A stretch of 64,000 nucleotides of DNA from Paenibacillus sp. V4I7 (GCF_030817275.1 NZ_JAUSZD010000002.1:8158501-8222500); one strand, 5' to 3'. Counted from the first letter of the stretch, positions 19,146 through 28,113 are shown. The notes: generated from the letters alone by a model not told the origin. Numbers and translations are program-made.

Positions 19146-20552
19146 ATGATTCGTTCTAATGATAGGTTTTTAACTCAAGTGTATTCTTTATCAGATTTAA
19201 TTTGTGTGGAAATATCATTTCTGATTTCATGGTGGATAAAGTTCCATAGTGGACTAATTCCATATGAGAATCCTTTATCCTTTGAAACTTATTTTCCATG
19301 GAGTTTTGTTTATGGTTTTATAGCAACAGGGTTGGGGTACTTTTTCACACTATATTCTCCTAAAAGAAAGAAAAGCTTCTCTCAAGAAACTGTTCGGGTT
19401 ATTCAAGTTCACTTAGTTAGTTTGATCATATTGCTTAGTTTTCTCTACGTTTTTAAAGTAGTTGATATATCACGGCATTTTCTTGCGATTTTTCTTATTG
19501 TCAATATAATACTTGTTGTAGCCTATCGCTACATAGTTAAAAGTATTTTAAGGGAAATAAGAAAAAAAGGTTTTAATCATCAGTTTATTCTTATTCTTGG
19601 TGCAGGTACACTAGGACGTAAATTTTATGATAATATTATTCAACATCCTGAAATGGGTTTTAAAGTTGTAGGATTTCTTGATGATTTTCAAGAAGAACAT
19701 AACACTGAAAACAAAATATATCAATCGATATTAGGAAAAGTAGATGATTTGGAAAATATACTTAAGAATAACCTTGTGGATGAAGTTACTATTGCATTGC
19801 CTCTCATTGCTTATCAAAAATACGACAAAATTATTAGCATTTGTGAAAAATATGGTGTAAGAGTATTAATAATTCCAGACTTTTTCGATTTTTTGCCTGC
19901 AAAACCTCGTTTTGATAATTTTGCAGGAATGCCACTAATTAATGTTAGAGATGTACCACTTGATGAAATAAGGAATCAAATTTTAAAACGATGCTTCGAT
20001 ATAGTATTCTCCTTTTCAGCAATATTAATGATGTTGCCATTATTAATTATTATTGCCATTGGTGTGAAGGTAACGTCCCCAGGGCCAATTATATTTAAAC
20101 AGGAAAGGGTTGGACTTAATCGTCGAAACTTTATGATGTATAAATTTCGTTCAATGAGAATACTGTCTCAGGGAGTTTCAGACACACAATGGACTATTAA
20201 GGACGACCCTAGAAAAACGAAATTCGGTGCATTGATAAGAAAAACAAGCTTAGATGAATTGCCACAATTTTTTAATGTGTTATTTGGCCATATGAGTGTG
20301 GTAGGTCCACGTCCGGAACGTCCACACTTTGTGGAACAATTTAAAGAAGAAATACCGAAATATATGGTGAAACATCATATTCGTCCAGGGATTACAGGTT
20401 GGGCACAAAGTAATGGTTTACGCGGGGATACATCGATAGAAGATAGAATTAATCACGATATATTCTATATTGAAAACTGGAGTTTTATCCTAGATCTAAA
20501 AATTATAGTAAAAACTGTAATTAACGGATTTGTGAATAAGAATGCATACTAG
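19146..20552 (+). CDS. Polyprenyl-phosphate glycosyl-1-phosphate transferase (WbaP/WcaJ type)
   Basis: 468 residues. Four N-terminal membrane helices and a CoA-binding-like Rossmann segment (FILILGAGTLGRKFYDNII) precede the C-terminal catalytic domain: membrane-entering helix LKRCFDIVFSFSAILMM, KVTSPGPIIFKQERVG, KFRSMR, KTSLDELPQFFNVLFG, MSVVGPRPERP and RPGITGWAQ. This is the enzyme that starts repeat-unit synthesis by transferring a sugar 1-phosphate (glucose or galactose in known members) to undecaprenyl phosphate. ATG 19146 follows an exact AAAGGAGG. Last gene of the main operon; a hairpin follows. Confidence 0.9.
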   Translation: MIRSNDRFLTQVYSLSDLICVEISFLISWWIKFHSGLIPYENPLSFETYFPWSFVYGFIATGLGYFFTLYSPKRKKSFSQETVRVIQVHLVSLIILLSFLYVFKVVDISRHFLAIFLIVNIILVVAYRYIVKSILREIRKKGFNHQFILILGAGTLGRKFYDNIIQHPEMGFKVVGFLDDFQEEHNTENKIYQSILGKVDDLENILKNNLVDEVTIALPLIAYQKYDKIISICEKYGVRVLIIPDFFDFLPAKPRFDNFAGMPLINVRDVPLDEIRNQILKRCFDIVFSFSAILMMLPLLIIIAIGVKVTSPGPIIFKQERVGLNRRNFMMYKFRSMRILSQGVSDTQWTIKDDPRKTKFGALIRKTSLDELPQFFNVLFGHMSVVGPRPERPHFVEQFKEEIPKYMVKHHIRPGITGWAQSNGLRGDTSIEDRINHDIFYIENWSFILDLKIIVKTVINGFVNKNAY

Positions 20553-20570
20553 TTCAATAAAGATCTTCGC

Positions 20571-20606
20571 AAGCTGACGTCTATAATTTATGGGTCAGCT
20601 TGTTTA
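20571..20606 (+). terminator. Hairpin after the initiating transferase gene
   Basis: Eight-base perfect stem AAGCTGAC/GTCAGCTT with a 15-nt loop and a short T-rich tail (TTGTTTAG). The tail is weak, so termination may be partial, but the position at the operon end is suitable. Confidence 0.5.
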
Positions 20607-20653
20607 GCTAGTTCTTTTCTCGTGAAATTTGTTGCAATATGTTGCAAATATAA

Positions 20654-20800
20654 TATATTGGTAAGATATACAAAGAAGTTAAACAAAGACCACGTTACAT
20701 TATTGAAACACATTTAGGATCAGTAGGTAAGGAAATATTGGTTCCTGCAATTCAAACTAAAAAGCAGTTAATTGTGATAGGAGGTTTAAATTCTGTTTAA
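20654..20800 (+). pseudogene. Unassigned 48-codon open fragment without a start
   Basis: A coding-like frame runs from a TAA at 20651 to a TAA at 20798, reading in part KQRPRYIIETHLGSVGKE and ILVPAIQTKKQLIVIGG. It has no credible start codon and no Shine-Dalgarno. I do not recognise the family. It may be the C-terminal relic of a gene lost when this junction was rearranged, or simply chance. Confidence 0.25.
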
Positions 20801-20834
20801 GTTGACATCAATAGATTCAATTTTTGGAGAAAAT

Positions 20835-22052
20835 ATGAGAAAAAAATTTTTATTTAGCATTTTCTTTTCTATATTATTATTAATAAATACTGTGACACTA
20901 TCTTTTGCACAGGAATCGACTTTCCAACAAAAATGGTTTGAGAAATACTCGCTTATAGCTCATGCATTGGGTGGTATTGATGGAAATACGTATACAAACT
21001 CTAAGGATGCATTGCTATATAATTATCAAAAGGGACAGCGATTATTTGAGGTTGATTTTATGTTAACAGAAGATGGAATCATGGTTGCTAGACATGGTTG
21101 GGAGAAAGATTATATTACATACCTTCAGCAAGAAGATGTGTTCCCTGTAGAAAAAATAGGAAAGCCTATCTCTTACAAAGAGTTCTCAAATATGACAATC
21201 ATGAGAAAGTATCAACATTTAAGCCTCGAGGAAATAATTAAGTTCATGGTAGATCACCCAGATATGTTATTAATCACTGATACCAAATATGTTGATAAAA
21301 ATATGGTTGTTAAGCAATTCTCTAATATAGTAGAGATGACTAAAGGTATCGATCCAGAAGTTCTTGATCGTATTGTCCCTCAGATATATAACCAAGAAAT
21401 GCTCGGATGGATAGACAATGTTTATCGATTCAAGTCAATGATCTATACATTGTACTCTTCAGATGATACAGATAATCAAGTTGTTGATTTTGTCAAAAAT
21501 AAAAGAATTGATGTTGTTACAATGTGGACAACGAGAGCAAACCCTGATTTTGTCTCTAGATTATTGTTAGAAGGAGTTAAGACTTATACCCATACAACAA
21601 ACAATGTAGAGGAAATTAGGAAACAAAAGAGTTTTGGTGTAGCTGGGTTTTATACTGATTTTATATATAATGAGGATCTAAATGTAATTAAAAAAATAGA
21701 ACCAACAAACACTCCCTTGATTACATACAAAGGGAAACCGTTAGAATTTGAAATAAACCCAATAATTATTAATGGGACTACTTTTGTACCTATGCGTAAA
21801 CTATTAGAAATTAACGGGGCTCAAATAGACTGGGATAGTGAAAGAATGTTAGTTACCTCACGAACTAATGAAGTTAAAATAGAATACGTCATTGGAGATA
21901 AGTTAATAAATGTGAACAATAAATTAGTTGATTTACCATATCCCGGTTTTATTAAAGATGGAATCACAATGCTGCCATTAAGGTTTTATAGTGAAGTATT
22001 AGGTGAAAAATTAAATTGGAATGAAGAAAAGCGATTAATAAGTATTGAATAA
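20835..22052 (+). CDS. Secreted GDPD-like phosphodiesterase with copper-amine-oxidase-N-like tail
   Basis: 405 residues. An N-terminal signal peptide (MRKKFLFSIFFSILLLINTV, cleaved near SFA-Q) is followed by a TIM-barrel-type glycerophosphodiester phosphodiesterase-like domain: LIAHALGGIDGNTYTNSKDAL, LFEVDFMLTEDGIMVARHGW. The usual HRG of GDPD reads HALGG, so the exact substrate is uncertain. From about residue 300 come two beta-rich modules (NGTTFVPMRKLLEINGAQIDW, IKDGITMLPLRFYSEVLG) of the copper-amine-oxidase N-terminal type, common in Paenibacillus exported proteins. ATG 20835 with GGAGA is the start. Possible roles are trimming of teichoic acid or glycan phosphodiesters at the cell surface. 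Confidence 0.75.
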   Translation: MRKKFLFSIFFSILLLINTVTLSFAQESTFQQKWFEKYSLIAHALGGIDGNTYTNSKDALLYNYQKGQRLFEVDFMLTEDGIMVARHGWEKDYITYLQQEDVFPVEKIGKPISYKEFSNMTIMRKYQHLSLEEIIKFMVDHPDMLLITDTKYVDKNMVVKQFSNIVEMTKGIDPEVLDRIVPQIYNQEMLGWIDNVYRFKSMIYTLYSSDDTDNQVVDFVKNKRIDVVTMWTTRANPDFVSRLLLEGVKTYTHTTNNVEEIRKQKSFGVAGFYTDFIYNEDLNVIKKIEPTNTPLITYKGKPLEFEINPIIINGTTFVPMRKLLEINGAQIDWDSERMLVTSRTNEVKIEYVIGDKLINVNNKLVDLPYPGFIKDGITMLPLRFYSEVLGEKLNWNEEKRLISIE

Positions 22053-22080
22053 TTGAAGTGCTTTTAGAGTGTAGTAATCT

Positions 22081-22687
22081 TTGATGCACCCTTTAGAATA
22101 GACATTGGAAAAACCCTATGGTTAATCTGATAGAATTCTAAGGGGTGTATTTTTAAATTTGCAGTTATCGGAAGAAACGGAATATTTTGGAATTCAGGAT
22201 TAAGGCCGTGTTAAGACGTGGGTGAAGAGTAAAGTAGAAGGGGAGAAGCGTCGTTTTATAAGATAACCGCGGGAATCCTCATCGTCTGAAGACGGCGTCT
22301 GAATGTGAGCTACGTTGACTTTAAGGATTTGAATGATTTGATTGGACTGATCGTTCATAGCGATACAATGGAGCCAATACTAGTCCCTTACTTATCACGG
22401 CATGCTGCCGAAAGTTGGCGTCCAAATCAGAATGCATGGCAAAGGGCAATTGTTATTATAATTGCAGCTATGGAAAGCTTTTCATCTCATTTGAAAGTAG
22501 AAGTTCTCTATCCCTATGATATATGAAGCAATAAGGAAGCTCAAAGGAGAATTGAGATATACATTCGCTTTTAAAACGAGGAAAGAGAACGAAGAAAAAC
22601 TAAACAAGCTGACGCTGGTTAAGTACCGACGAGAGCTTGCTACATAGGTATTTTTAAATGTCCACTAAAAGGGGTCTTGACCTCATA
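22081..22687 (+). mobile_element. Internally deleted IS3-family relic with terminal inverted repeats
   Basis: The left end (22081-22108: ACCC-TTTAGAATAGACATT) and the right end read on the other strand (22687-22657: ACCCCTTTTAGTGGACATTT) form an imperfect inverted-repeat pair. Between them are remnants of OrfA and the end of OrfB, so most of the element has been lost. It lies between the GDPD-like gene and the LTA-synthase-like gene. Confidence 0.65.
22170..22647 (+). pseudogene. IS3-family OrfA/OrfB remnant
   Basis: An OrfA piece near 22180-22300 reads like GIQD-stop-GRVKTWVKSKVEGEKRRF followed by RGNPHRLKTASE in shifted frames. An OrfB tail follows: GNCYYN in one frame, AAMESFSSHLKVEVLYPYDI in the next, then NKEAQRRIEIYIRF, stop, and finally EEKLNKLTLVKYRRELAT ending at TAG 22645. 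These match the usual IS3 OrfB ending. The 73-codon frame at 22305-22526 is part of this relic and not an independent gene. Confidence 0.7.
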
Positions 22688-22694
22688 CTAGGGG

Positions 22695-24599
22695 TTATTT
22701 GTTATCTAGTTGGGTCAATAGGTTAGTTTTTAAAATCAAGTCGGAGATTTCTAAACGTTTCTTTGCTTGTATAAAATTAGGTTCACATTTCATAGTATCA
22801 ATAACATTGTTTTCTTTATCATAACAAGTTCCGCTATCAAAATTCTTGTTTGTTATAAAAAAGGAAGTATTAGTTATGAAAGAATTATCTCTAAATACCA
22901 CTATCTTCTTACTATTAGTATCAAATAGATTATCCCCCATAAAGTGTGAATCTTCTGTCGATATACCAAGTAGATAGAGTAATGTTGGGGTAATATCAAG
23001 ATGTCCCGCAACCTGTGAAGTAAAAGATTCCAAGTTTTCTTTCGATAGTTTAGATGAGTGAATAAGGAAGGGCACCTTGTCATAATATCTCGTATTTTTA
23101 GGCTTTAAACCTATTTTGGCTAGTTCTGAATCTGGAATGCCGGAATCATGGTCTCCATATAAAGCTATGATACTTGTATCATAAAGCCCGTCTTTTTTTA
23201 GTTTTTCAATGAATTGACCTAATGCTTTATCAGCAAAATGAACTGAATGCAAGTAATTCCCAACCAATGTTTCATTTAATTCGCCAAGTGATAGTTCTTG
23301 TTCAATAAGTGGAATATGATCATATGGATGATGGTTTGTTAACGTAATCAGAAATGAAAAAAATGGCTTAGGTAATTGTTCTAAATATTGAGATGATTGG
23401 AGGAGAAAAGATCTGTCAGATAGTCCCCATCCAATCAAATCGCCAGATTTTAAATCAAAATCCTTTTCAAATAAACTCTTTTGAAATCCATAACTTTTGT
23501 GCATAGGAGCACGATTCCAAAAGCTTCCCCTAAATGGATGTGCTGAAAGAGAACTGTAGTTTTGATTATTGAGTCTCTTAACAAGAGTATCAAAGTCATT
23601 CTTAGGAAAATGAAAGTTCACACTTCCTGAATATGGGGAAGTATATAATGAATTTAAAGCAGTAAACTCCGCATCAGAAGTACGACCCTGACTAGTTTGA
23701 TCGTAAAAACGGTTAAAATAAGCACTATCCTTGATTAAATTATTAAGGTTAGGAGTGATCTCCTGTCCTTTATATGAAAAATTAACAACAAATTCTTGAA
23801 GAGATTCTTCTTGAATTAGAATCACGTTTTTACCTTTATCAACACCAAAAAGAGAATTATTAGATTGGTTCTTTTTATTGTTATGAAACCATTCATTGAT
23901 CGATGCAATATCTTTTTGTGTTACTTTAGGTTTATTTATTATGTTAGTTTCCAAATAAGAATAAATATCGATTGCATGGTAACTGTAAATTCCGAATGCA
24001 TCTACCAAGGCTAAATTAGATATTCTTGATTTTAGTAACATTTCACCTCTTTTTTCAAGATTATAAACTTTCATTCCGAACATTGCTCCACAAAAGATAA
24101 TAATTATTAAGCTTAAGAGAGCATTTATTTTGATATTAGGTTTATATCTATTCGCATAAAAATTTTCAATTAGCCTAGAAAACCTCAGTATTAGAATTAA
24201 CTCAATGAATAAATCAAATAAAAGAACAGTGTACTTAGCTTGATATAAATTTTTTATACTTCCTCCGAGTTCACCTAATTGTCCAACTTGAGAAAAAAGT
24301 GATAAAGATGTAACGTCTTCAAAGTAATGCAAATAGATTAGATCTAATAGTAAAATTAGAGAGAAAAATACATTTAACAGATATAAACTAATTAACCTAT
24401 ATTTATTATCTAGCATATTTAGTAATGAACAGACTAATAAAACACCGCAGATTGAAAGAATTATTGCCTTTGATGTTAGAGGCAAACTAGCAAAGTGGTT
24501 AAATAAATATAGCTTAGTAGTTATAATCATTACAAAAAGTAATACATCGCCTTTCATAAAAAAGAAGTTGATAATTTTTCTAATGTCTATGTGCTTCAT
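22695..24599 (-). CDS. LtaS-family membrane sulfatase (phosphoglycerol transferase-like)
   Basis: 634 residues. Five N-terminal membrane helices (to about residue 175) are followed by an extracellular sulfatase-fold domain. Catalytic features of lipoteichoic-acid synthases are seen: VILIQEESLQEFVV, the nucleophile region QGRTSDAEFTALNS with its Thr, LTNHHPYD, and ALYGDHDSGIP with metal-binding Asp-His. Such enzymes transfer glycerol phosphate from phosphatidylglycerol to a glycolipid or glycan. ATG 24599 is preceded by AAAGGAG. Convergent with the polysaccharide operon and divergent from galU; it may decorate the local glycan or act in general LTA synthesis. Confidence 0.85.
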   Translation of the reverse strand: MKHIDIRKIINFFFMKGDVLLFVMIITTKLYLFNHFASLPLTSKAIILSICGVLLVCSLLNMLDNKYRLISLYLLNVFFSLILLLDLIYLHYFEDVTSLSLFSQVGQLGELGGSIKNLYQAKYTVLLFDLFIELILILRFSRLIENFYANRYKPNIKINALLSLIIIIFCGAMFGMKVYNLEKRGEMLLKSRISNLALVDAFGIYSYHAIDIYSYLETNIINKPKVTQKDIASINEWFHNNKKNQSNNSLFGVDKGKNVILIQEESLQEFVVNFSYKGQEITPNLNNLIKDSAYFNRFYDQTSQGRTSDAEFTALNSLYTSPYSGSVNFHFPKNDFDTLVKRLNNQNYSSLSAHPFRGSFWNRAPMHKSYGFQKSLFEKDFDLKSGDLIGWGLSDRSFLLQSSQYLEQLPKPFFSFLITLTNHHPYDHIPLIEQELSLGELNETLVGNYLHSVHFADKALGQFIEKLKKDGLYDTSIIALYGDHDSGIPDSELAKIGLKPKNTRYYDKVPFLIHSSKLSKENLESFTSQVAGHLDITPTLLYLLGISTEDSHFMGDNLFDTNSKKIVVFRDNSFITNTSFFITNKNFDSGTCYDKENNVIDTMKCEPNFIQAKKRLEISDLILKTNLLTQLDNK

Positions 24600-24738
24600 G
24601 AAAGTAATACTCCTTTTAGATATGTTTTAATTTAACTCATCTTAATGCAGAATAATGAAAAATGCTATAATTAATTAATATAATTAATTAACTGTGATAT
24701 AGTGGGTAAGGAAAAAATATATTTGACAGAGGTAAAAT
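24600..24738. promoter_or_regulatory. Divergent promoter region with 13-bp tandem repeat
   Basis: Between the divergent LtaS-like gene and galU. A perfect tandem duplication of TATAATTAATTAA occupies 24666-24678 and 24679-24691; each copy holds a TATAAT box. A good -35 at the correct distance is not obvious, so which copy acts as the -10 element is uncertain. Confidence 0.45.
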
Positions 24739-25605
24739 ATGAAGGTTAAAAAAGCAATTATTCCAGCCGCTGGATTAGGGACAAGATTCCTTCCTGCAAC
24801 TAAAGCAATGCCTAAAGAAATGCTACCTATTGTAGACAAACCTACTATTCAATACATTGTTGAAGAAGCAGTAGCATCCGGAATTGAAGATATAATTATT
24901 GTTACTGGTAGAGGGAAAAGAGCCATTGAGGATCACTTCGATAACTATTTTGAATTAGAACAGAACTTGTTTGATAAAGGAAAATTTAATTTGTTAGATG
25001 AAGTTCAAAAATCTTCAAAGCTTGTAGATATTCATTACATTAGACAGAAGGAACCAAAGGGACTTGGGCATGCAATATGGTGTGCGCGGAAGTTTATTGG
25101 AGATGAACCCTTTGCCGTTCTTCTTGGTGATGATATTGTTGTTTCTGAGACGCCCTGTATGAAGCAGTTAATAGATCTTTTTTACGATTACAAATCCTCT
25201 GTAATTGGAGTAAAACAAGTAAGTGACGAAGAAAGATCTCGATATGGGATTGTTGAGGCTATGGAATTGAGTGAACGGGTTTATAAAGCAAATAAATTAT
25301 TTGAAAAACCTACTAACAATATTACCCAGTCCAATCTAGCTATTATGGGGAGGTACATTCTTACGCCTAAAATATTTAGTATCTTAGAAACTACTCAAAC
25401 AGGGCGTGGCGGCGAAATTCAGTTAACCGATGCAATATCCGAATTAAATCAAACCGAGGATATTTACGCCTATGATTTTGTTGGGACAAGATATGATGTT
25501 GGAGAAAAGTTAGGATTTATAAAGACAACCATTGATTTTGCTTTGGAACGCGAAGAATTAAAAGAGGATTTGCTAAAATACTTAAAACAGATTGTAACAT
25601 CATAA
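24739..25605 (+). CDS. galU: UTP--glucose-1-phosphate uridylyltransferase
   Basis: 288 residues, the usual length. Makes UDP-glucose. The signature AAGLGTRFLPATKAMPKEML is at residues 10-29, followed by VDKPTIQYIVEEA, LGDDIV (metal site), EKP, and GRGGEIQLTDAI. Supplies UDP-glucose for glycolipid anchors and polysaccharide. It lies at the edge of the AT-rich locus, divergent from the LtaS-like gene. ATG 24739 has a weak AGAGG upstream. Confidence 0.93.
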   Translation: MKVKKAIIPAAGLGTRFLPATKAMPKEMLPIVDKPTIQYIVEEAVASGIEDIIIVTGRGKRAIEDHFDNYFELEQNLFDKGKFNLLDEVQKSSKLVDIHYIRQKEPKGLGHAIWCARKFIGDEPFAVLLGDDIVVSETPCMKQLIDLFYDYKSSVIGVKQVSDEERSRYGIVEAMELSERVYKANKLFEKPTNNITQSNLAIMGRYILTPKIFSILETTQTGRGGEIQLTDAISELNQTEDIYAYDFVGTRYDVGEKLGFIKTTIDFALEREELKEDLLKYLKQIVTS

Positions 25606-25700
25606 AAAGAATTGGGATAATCAAAAAATCTAAGCAGCACAGTATGAATAGCAGACTAACAAAATTTTTTCATATTAACCGCATGATTCGTCAACATCTT

Positions 25701-25735
25701 CCCCATACTATGCATATACTTAGTATGCGGGGAGG
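25701..25735 (+). promoter_or_regulatory. Hairpin overlapping the ribosome site of the 41-residue peptide gene
   Basis: CCCCATACTA (25701-25710) can pair with TAGTAT-GC-GGGG (25721-25732), which overlaps the GGGGAGG Shine-Dalgarno of the small gene starting at 25744. Pairing would hide part of the ribosome site, so translation could depend on structure. No ligand or regulator is suggested by the sequence. Confidence 0.4.
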
Positions 25736-25743
25736 TTATTCTT

Positions 25744-25869
25744 ATGATCGATCATGAAGACGCTTACCAGGATGATCATTTGTCGGTTGGCAAAGGGTTG
25801 ATTGTTGGTGTTGTGTTCGGCTCCCTGATCTGGGCGGCCATTATTGCCGGTGTTGTGTATATGTGGTAA
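25744..25869 (+). CDS. 41-residue single-pass membrane peptide
   Basis: Small gene with a strong GGGGAGG Shine-Dalgarno and a following terminator. The product has an acidic N-terminus (MIDHEDAYQDDHLSVG) and one hydrophobic helix (LIVGVVFGSLIWAAIIAG) ending in VVYMW. I do not recognise the family. The complete unit of leader hairpin, ribosome site, frame and terminator supports a real gene. It lies between galU and rmlC with no obvious operon link to either. Confidence 0.6.
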   Translation: MIDHEDAYQDDHLSVGKGLIVGVVFGSLIWAAIIAGVVYMW

Positions 25870-25887
25870 ACCGTAATTCATAAATGA

Positions 25888-25930
25888 AGAGGCTGCTGAG
25901 GCTAATAATAGCTCCAAGCAGTCTCTTTTT
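25888..25930 (+). terminator. Rho-independent terminator after the 41-residue peptide gene
   Basis: Stem AGAGGCTGCT/AGCAGTCTCT (one G-T pair) with a loop that may form a smaller inner stem, followed by a run of five T. Confidence 0.75.
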
Positions 25931-26051
25931 ATTGTTTTGAAAATGTCCGAATCTGGAAGTTGAATTTCTATATTGCGCAAGCTATTGACGGCACGAGCTA
26001 GAGGCAATTCGATATTACATGCATACGTTAGTTACAGAGGTGATCTAGCTG

Positions 26052-26597
26052 ATGAATGTTATTGCCACAAAACTGCCAGGATTATTTATTATTGAACCTG
26101 ATGTCTATGAGGATCATCGGGGCTTTTTTATGGAGAGTTATCATCGTACGAAATTGGCGGAGCATGGAATAGATATTCCTTTTGTTCAGGACAATCATTC
26201 TTTATCTGTAGAAATTGGAGTTTTGCGAGGGCTTCATTATCAGTTGAATCCAAAAGCACAAACGAAGCTTGTTAGGGTTGTTTCAGGTGCTATTTATGAT
26301 GTTGCTGTTGATATACGTAAAAACTCTTCTACCTTCGGTGAATGGGTAGGCGTCACTCTCAGTGCCGCAAATAAGCGTCAACTTCTTGTTCCTCAAGGAT
26401 TTGCACATGGGTTTTGTACGACTGAGCCCCAAACTCAAGTGCTATACAAGGTGGATGAGTATTACTCTCCTGTCCATGATAGGGGAATCTTATGGAGCGA
26501 CCCGGCTATTGGCATTGATTGGCCGACAGCTAATCCCATTTTATCGGATAAGGATCAGAAGCACCCGTCGCTTAAAGATGCGGAGATCAATTTTTAG
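26052..26597 (+). CDS. rfbC: dTDP-4-dehydrorhamnose 3,5-epimerase
   Basis: 181 residues, the standard RmlC length. Epimerises dTDP-4-dehydro-6-deoxyglucose at C3 and C5 in dTDP-L-rhamnose synthesis. GVLRGLHYQ with the catalytic His, TKLVRVVSGAIYDVAVDIR, and PQGFAHGFCT are all canonical. RmlA, RmlB and RmlD are not in the window and must be elsewhere or absent. Base composition is closer to the housekeeping block than to the AT-rich locus upstream. Start 26052 follows GAGGTGA. Confidence 0.9.
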   Translation: MNVIATKLPGLFIIEPDVYEDHRGFFMESYHRTKLAEHGIDIPFVQDNHSLSVEIGVLRGLHYQLNPKAQTKLVRVVSGAIYDVAVDIRKNSSTFGEWVGVTLSAANKRQLLVPQGFAHGFCTTEPQTQVLYKVDEYYSPVHDRGILWSDPAIGIDWPTANPILSDKDQKHPSLKDAEINF

Positions 26598-26618
26598 CAG
26601 CATTCAAAATAGCTCATT

Positions 26619-26652
26619 AATGGCTATTCCATTTGGAGTGGCCATTTTTTTT
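26619..26652 (+). terminator. Rho-independent terminator after rfbC
   Basis: Twelve-base stem AATGGCTATTCC/GGAGTGGCCATT with G-T pairs and a 5-nt loop, followed by a run of eight T. Confidence 0.85.
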
Positions 26653-26751
26653 GCTTTATTTAGCCAAGCCCCAACTCGTCTGCATAATCGGCCAAGTCAC
26701 CTCATATGCATGTACTATGTTGATGTTAATCATGAGTGAGGGGATGATCGA

Positions 26752-27939
26752 ATGCGCCGGGTCACATGGGTAGTAGCAGTGGTGATGTGCTTAGCATTGG
26801 TTCTCGCGGGATGCGGGATGGGCAAAAAGGATGCAGGATCTATTGTAAAGGATTTGGATCATGTGATCAGCAAGTCGGGCAGCTATCAGGCTTCAGGAAG
26901 CATGATTTTGAACACAGGGCAGCAGCCGCAGGAGTATCAGGTGGAGGTGGCTTACTCGCCGGATCATTTCTATCGTATTTCGCTTACGAATGCGGGGAAG
27001 GACGTGACGCAGATTGTGCTGCGTAATGAGGAGGGCGTGTTCGTGCTGACGCCGCATCTCAAGAAGAGCTTCCGCTTCCAAAGCGATTGGCCGGAGAATC
27101 AGGGGCAGGTGTACTTGTTCCAGTCTCTTGCGAAGAGCATAATTGCCGATAAGGATCGCCAATTTACGACGGATAATGATGCGTATGTGTTCGATGTTGC
27201 AGCCAATTATCAAAATGAGCAGCTGTCACGCCAGAAAATTTGGCTGAATAAGAAGACACTGGCGCCTAAGCAGGTTCAGGTGTCGGATGTGAATAAGAAT
27301 GTGTTGGTTCAGGTGAATTTTACGAATTTTGAATTCGATGCTAAGTTCGACAAGGACTATTTCCAAATGGAGCGCAATATGACCAGCTGGAATTTGCAGA
27401 CACTCCCTACAATGGCTGACGTTAGCGTGACAGATACCGATCACCCAGCAACGGGTGGTAAGTCTGTAACAGATAAGAATCTGTCTGCAACAGGCGGACA
27501 ATCCGATCAAACGGCAGGCCAAGCCCAAAGTGGGCAAAAGGCTACAGCGACTAAATCAGGTTCGGATACGACGAAGTCGACTGCCGCGGCAAGCAAAGCG
27601 CAGAGTATCGGTATCATCGAGCCGTCCTACCTGCCGAAAGATGTGGTGAAGCAGGATATCACGGATATGAAGCTTGGTGAGGACGCAGCAGTTCTTTTGA
27701 GATACAAAGGGAAGTACAACTTCAGTCTCATCGAGGTAAGACCACAGGCTAAATCAGTTTCCTTGCAACCAGGCGACATTGTAGACCTTGGATTCACGAT
27801 CGGCGTGCTCACGGGGGATGAGAAAAAGACGCTCACTTGGACGAATGACGGCGTAGAGTTCAGATTGTCGACTGGCGATTTGCCTACGAATGAAATGATC
27901 AAAGTCGCTATGGCGACTGAGGGGCAGTCTGGTAAATAA
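26752..27939 (+). CDS. LolA/YdcC-like lipoprotein
   Basis: 395 residues. A lipoprotein signal peptide with lipobox LVLAGC gives a lipid-modified Cys near residue 22. Residues 30-220 resemble the outer-membrane-lipoprotein-sorting (LolA-like) fold of YdcC: YQASGSMILNT, YQVEVAYSPDHFYRISL, VFVLTPHLKKSFRFQSDWP, QIWLNKKTLAPKQVQV. A Thr/Ser/Gly-rich linker (about 225-285) precedes a C-terminal domain of about 100 residues. The same gene stands upstream of alr in Bacillus, where the name ydcC is used; relatives affect germination or the envelope. Located outside the membrane. ATG at 26752 follows GAGGGGATGATCGA. Confidence 0.8.
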   Translation: MRRVTWVVAVVMCLALVLAGCGMGKKDAGSIVKDLDHVISKSGSYQASGSMILNTGQQPQEYQVEVAYSPDHFYRISLTNAGKDVTQIVLRNEEGVFVLTPHLKKSFRFQSDWPENQGQVYLFQSLAKSIIADKDRQFTTDNDAYVFDVAANYQNEQLSRQKIWLNKKTLAPKQVQVSDVNKNVLVQVNFTNFEFDAKFDKDYFQMERNMTSWNLQTLPTMADVSVTDTDHPATGGKSVTDKNLSATGGQSDQTAGQAQSGQKATATKSGSDTTKSTAAASKAQSIGIIEPSYLPKDVVKQDITDMKLGEDAAVLLRYKGKYNFSLIEVRPQAKSVSLQPGDIVDLGFTIGVLTGDEKKTLTWTNDGVEFRLSTGDLPTNEMIKVAMATEGQSGK

Positions 27940-27970
27940 GAATGAATATTTAACGCCAATATAAGCTAAA

Positions 27971-28016
27971 AAAGGGAAGCCCTGTGCGATTTGAGCAGGT
28001 GTCTTTCCTTTTTTTA
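27971..28016 (+). terminator. Rho-independent terminator after the YdcC-like gene
   Basis: Imperfect stem AAAGGGAAGccCTG/CAGgtgtCTTTCCTTT, then a T run. A second hairpin follows within 30 bp. Confidence 0.7.
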
Positions 28017-28044
28017 GTCAATTCTTGAACAAGAAGATTTAACC

Positions 28045-28069
28045 AACTCCCCCCAAAGGGAGTTTTTTT
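28045..28069 (+). terminator. Second terminator hairpin
   Basis: AACTCCC/GGGAGTT stem with a CCCAAA loop and seven T. Two terminators in tandem isolate the SEC-C protein gene from the YdcC-like gene. Confidence 0.8.
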
Positions 28070-28113
28070 GGTATAATGCAACTTTGGAGTAAATAGATAA
28101 TGGAGTGTCTTTG

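Noticed and set aside
22305..22526. A 73-residue hypothetical protein
   Set aside because: The end of the frame (AAMESFSSHLK, VEVLYPYDI) is the IS3 OrfB tail in shifted frame, so it is part of a transposase relic.
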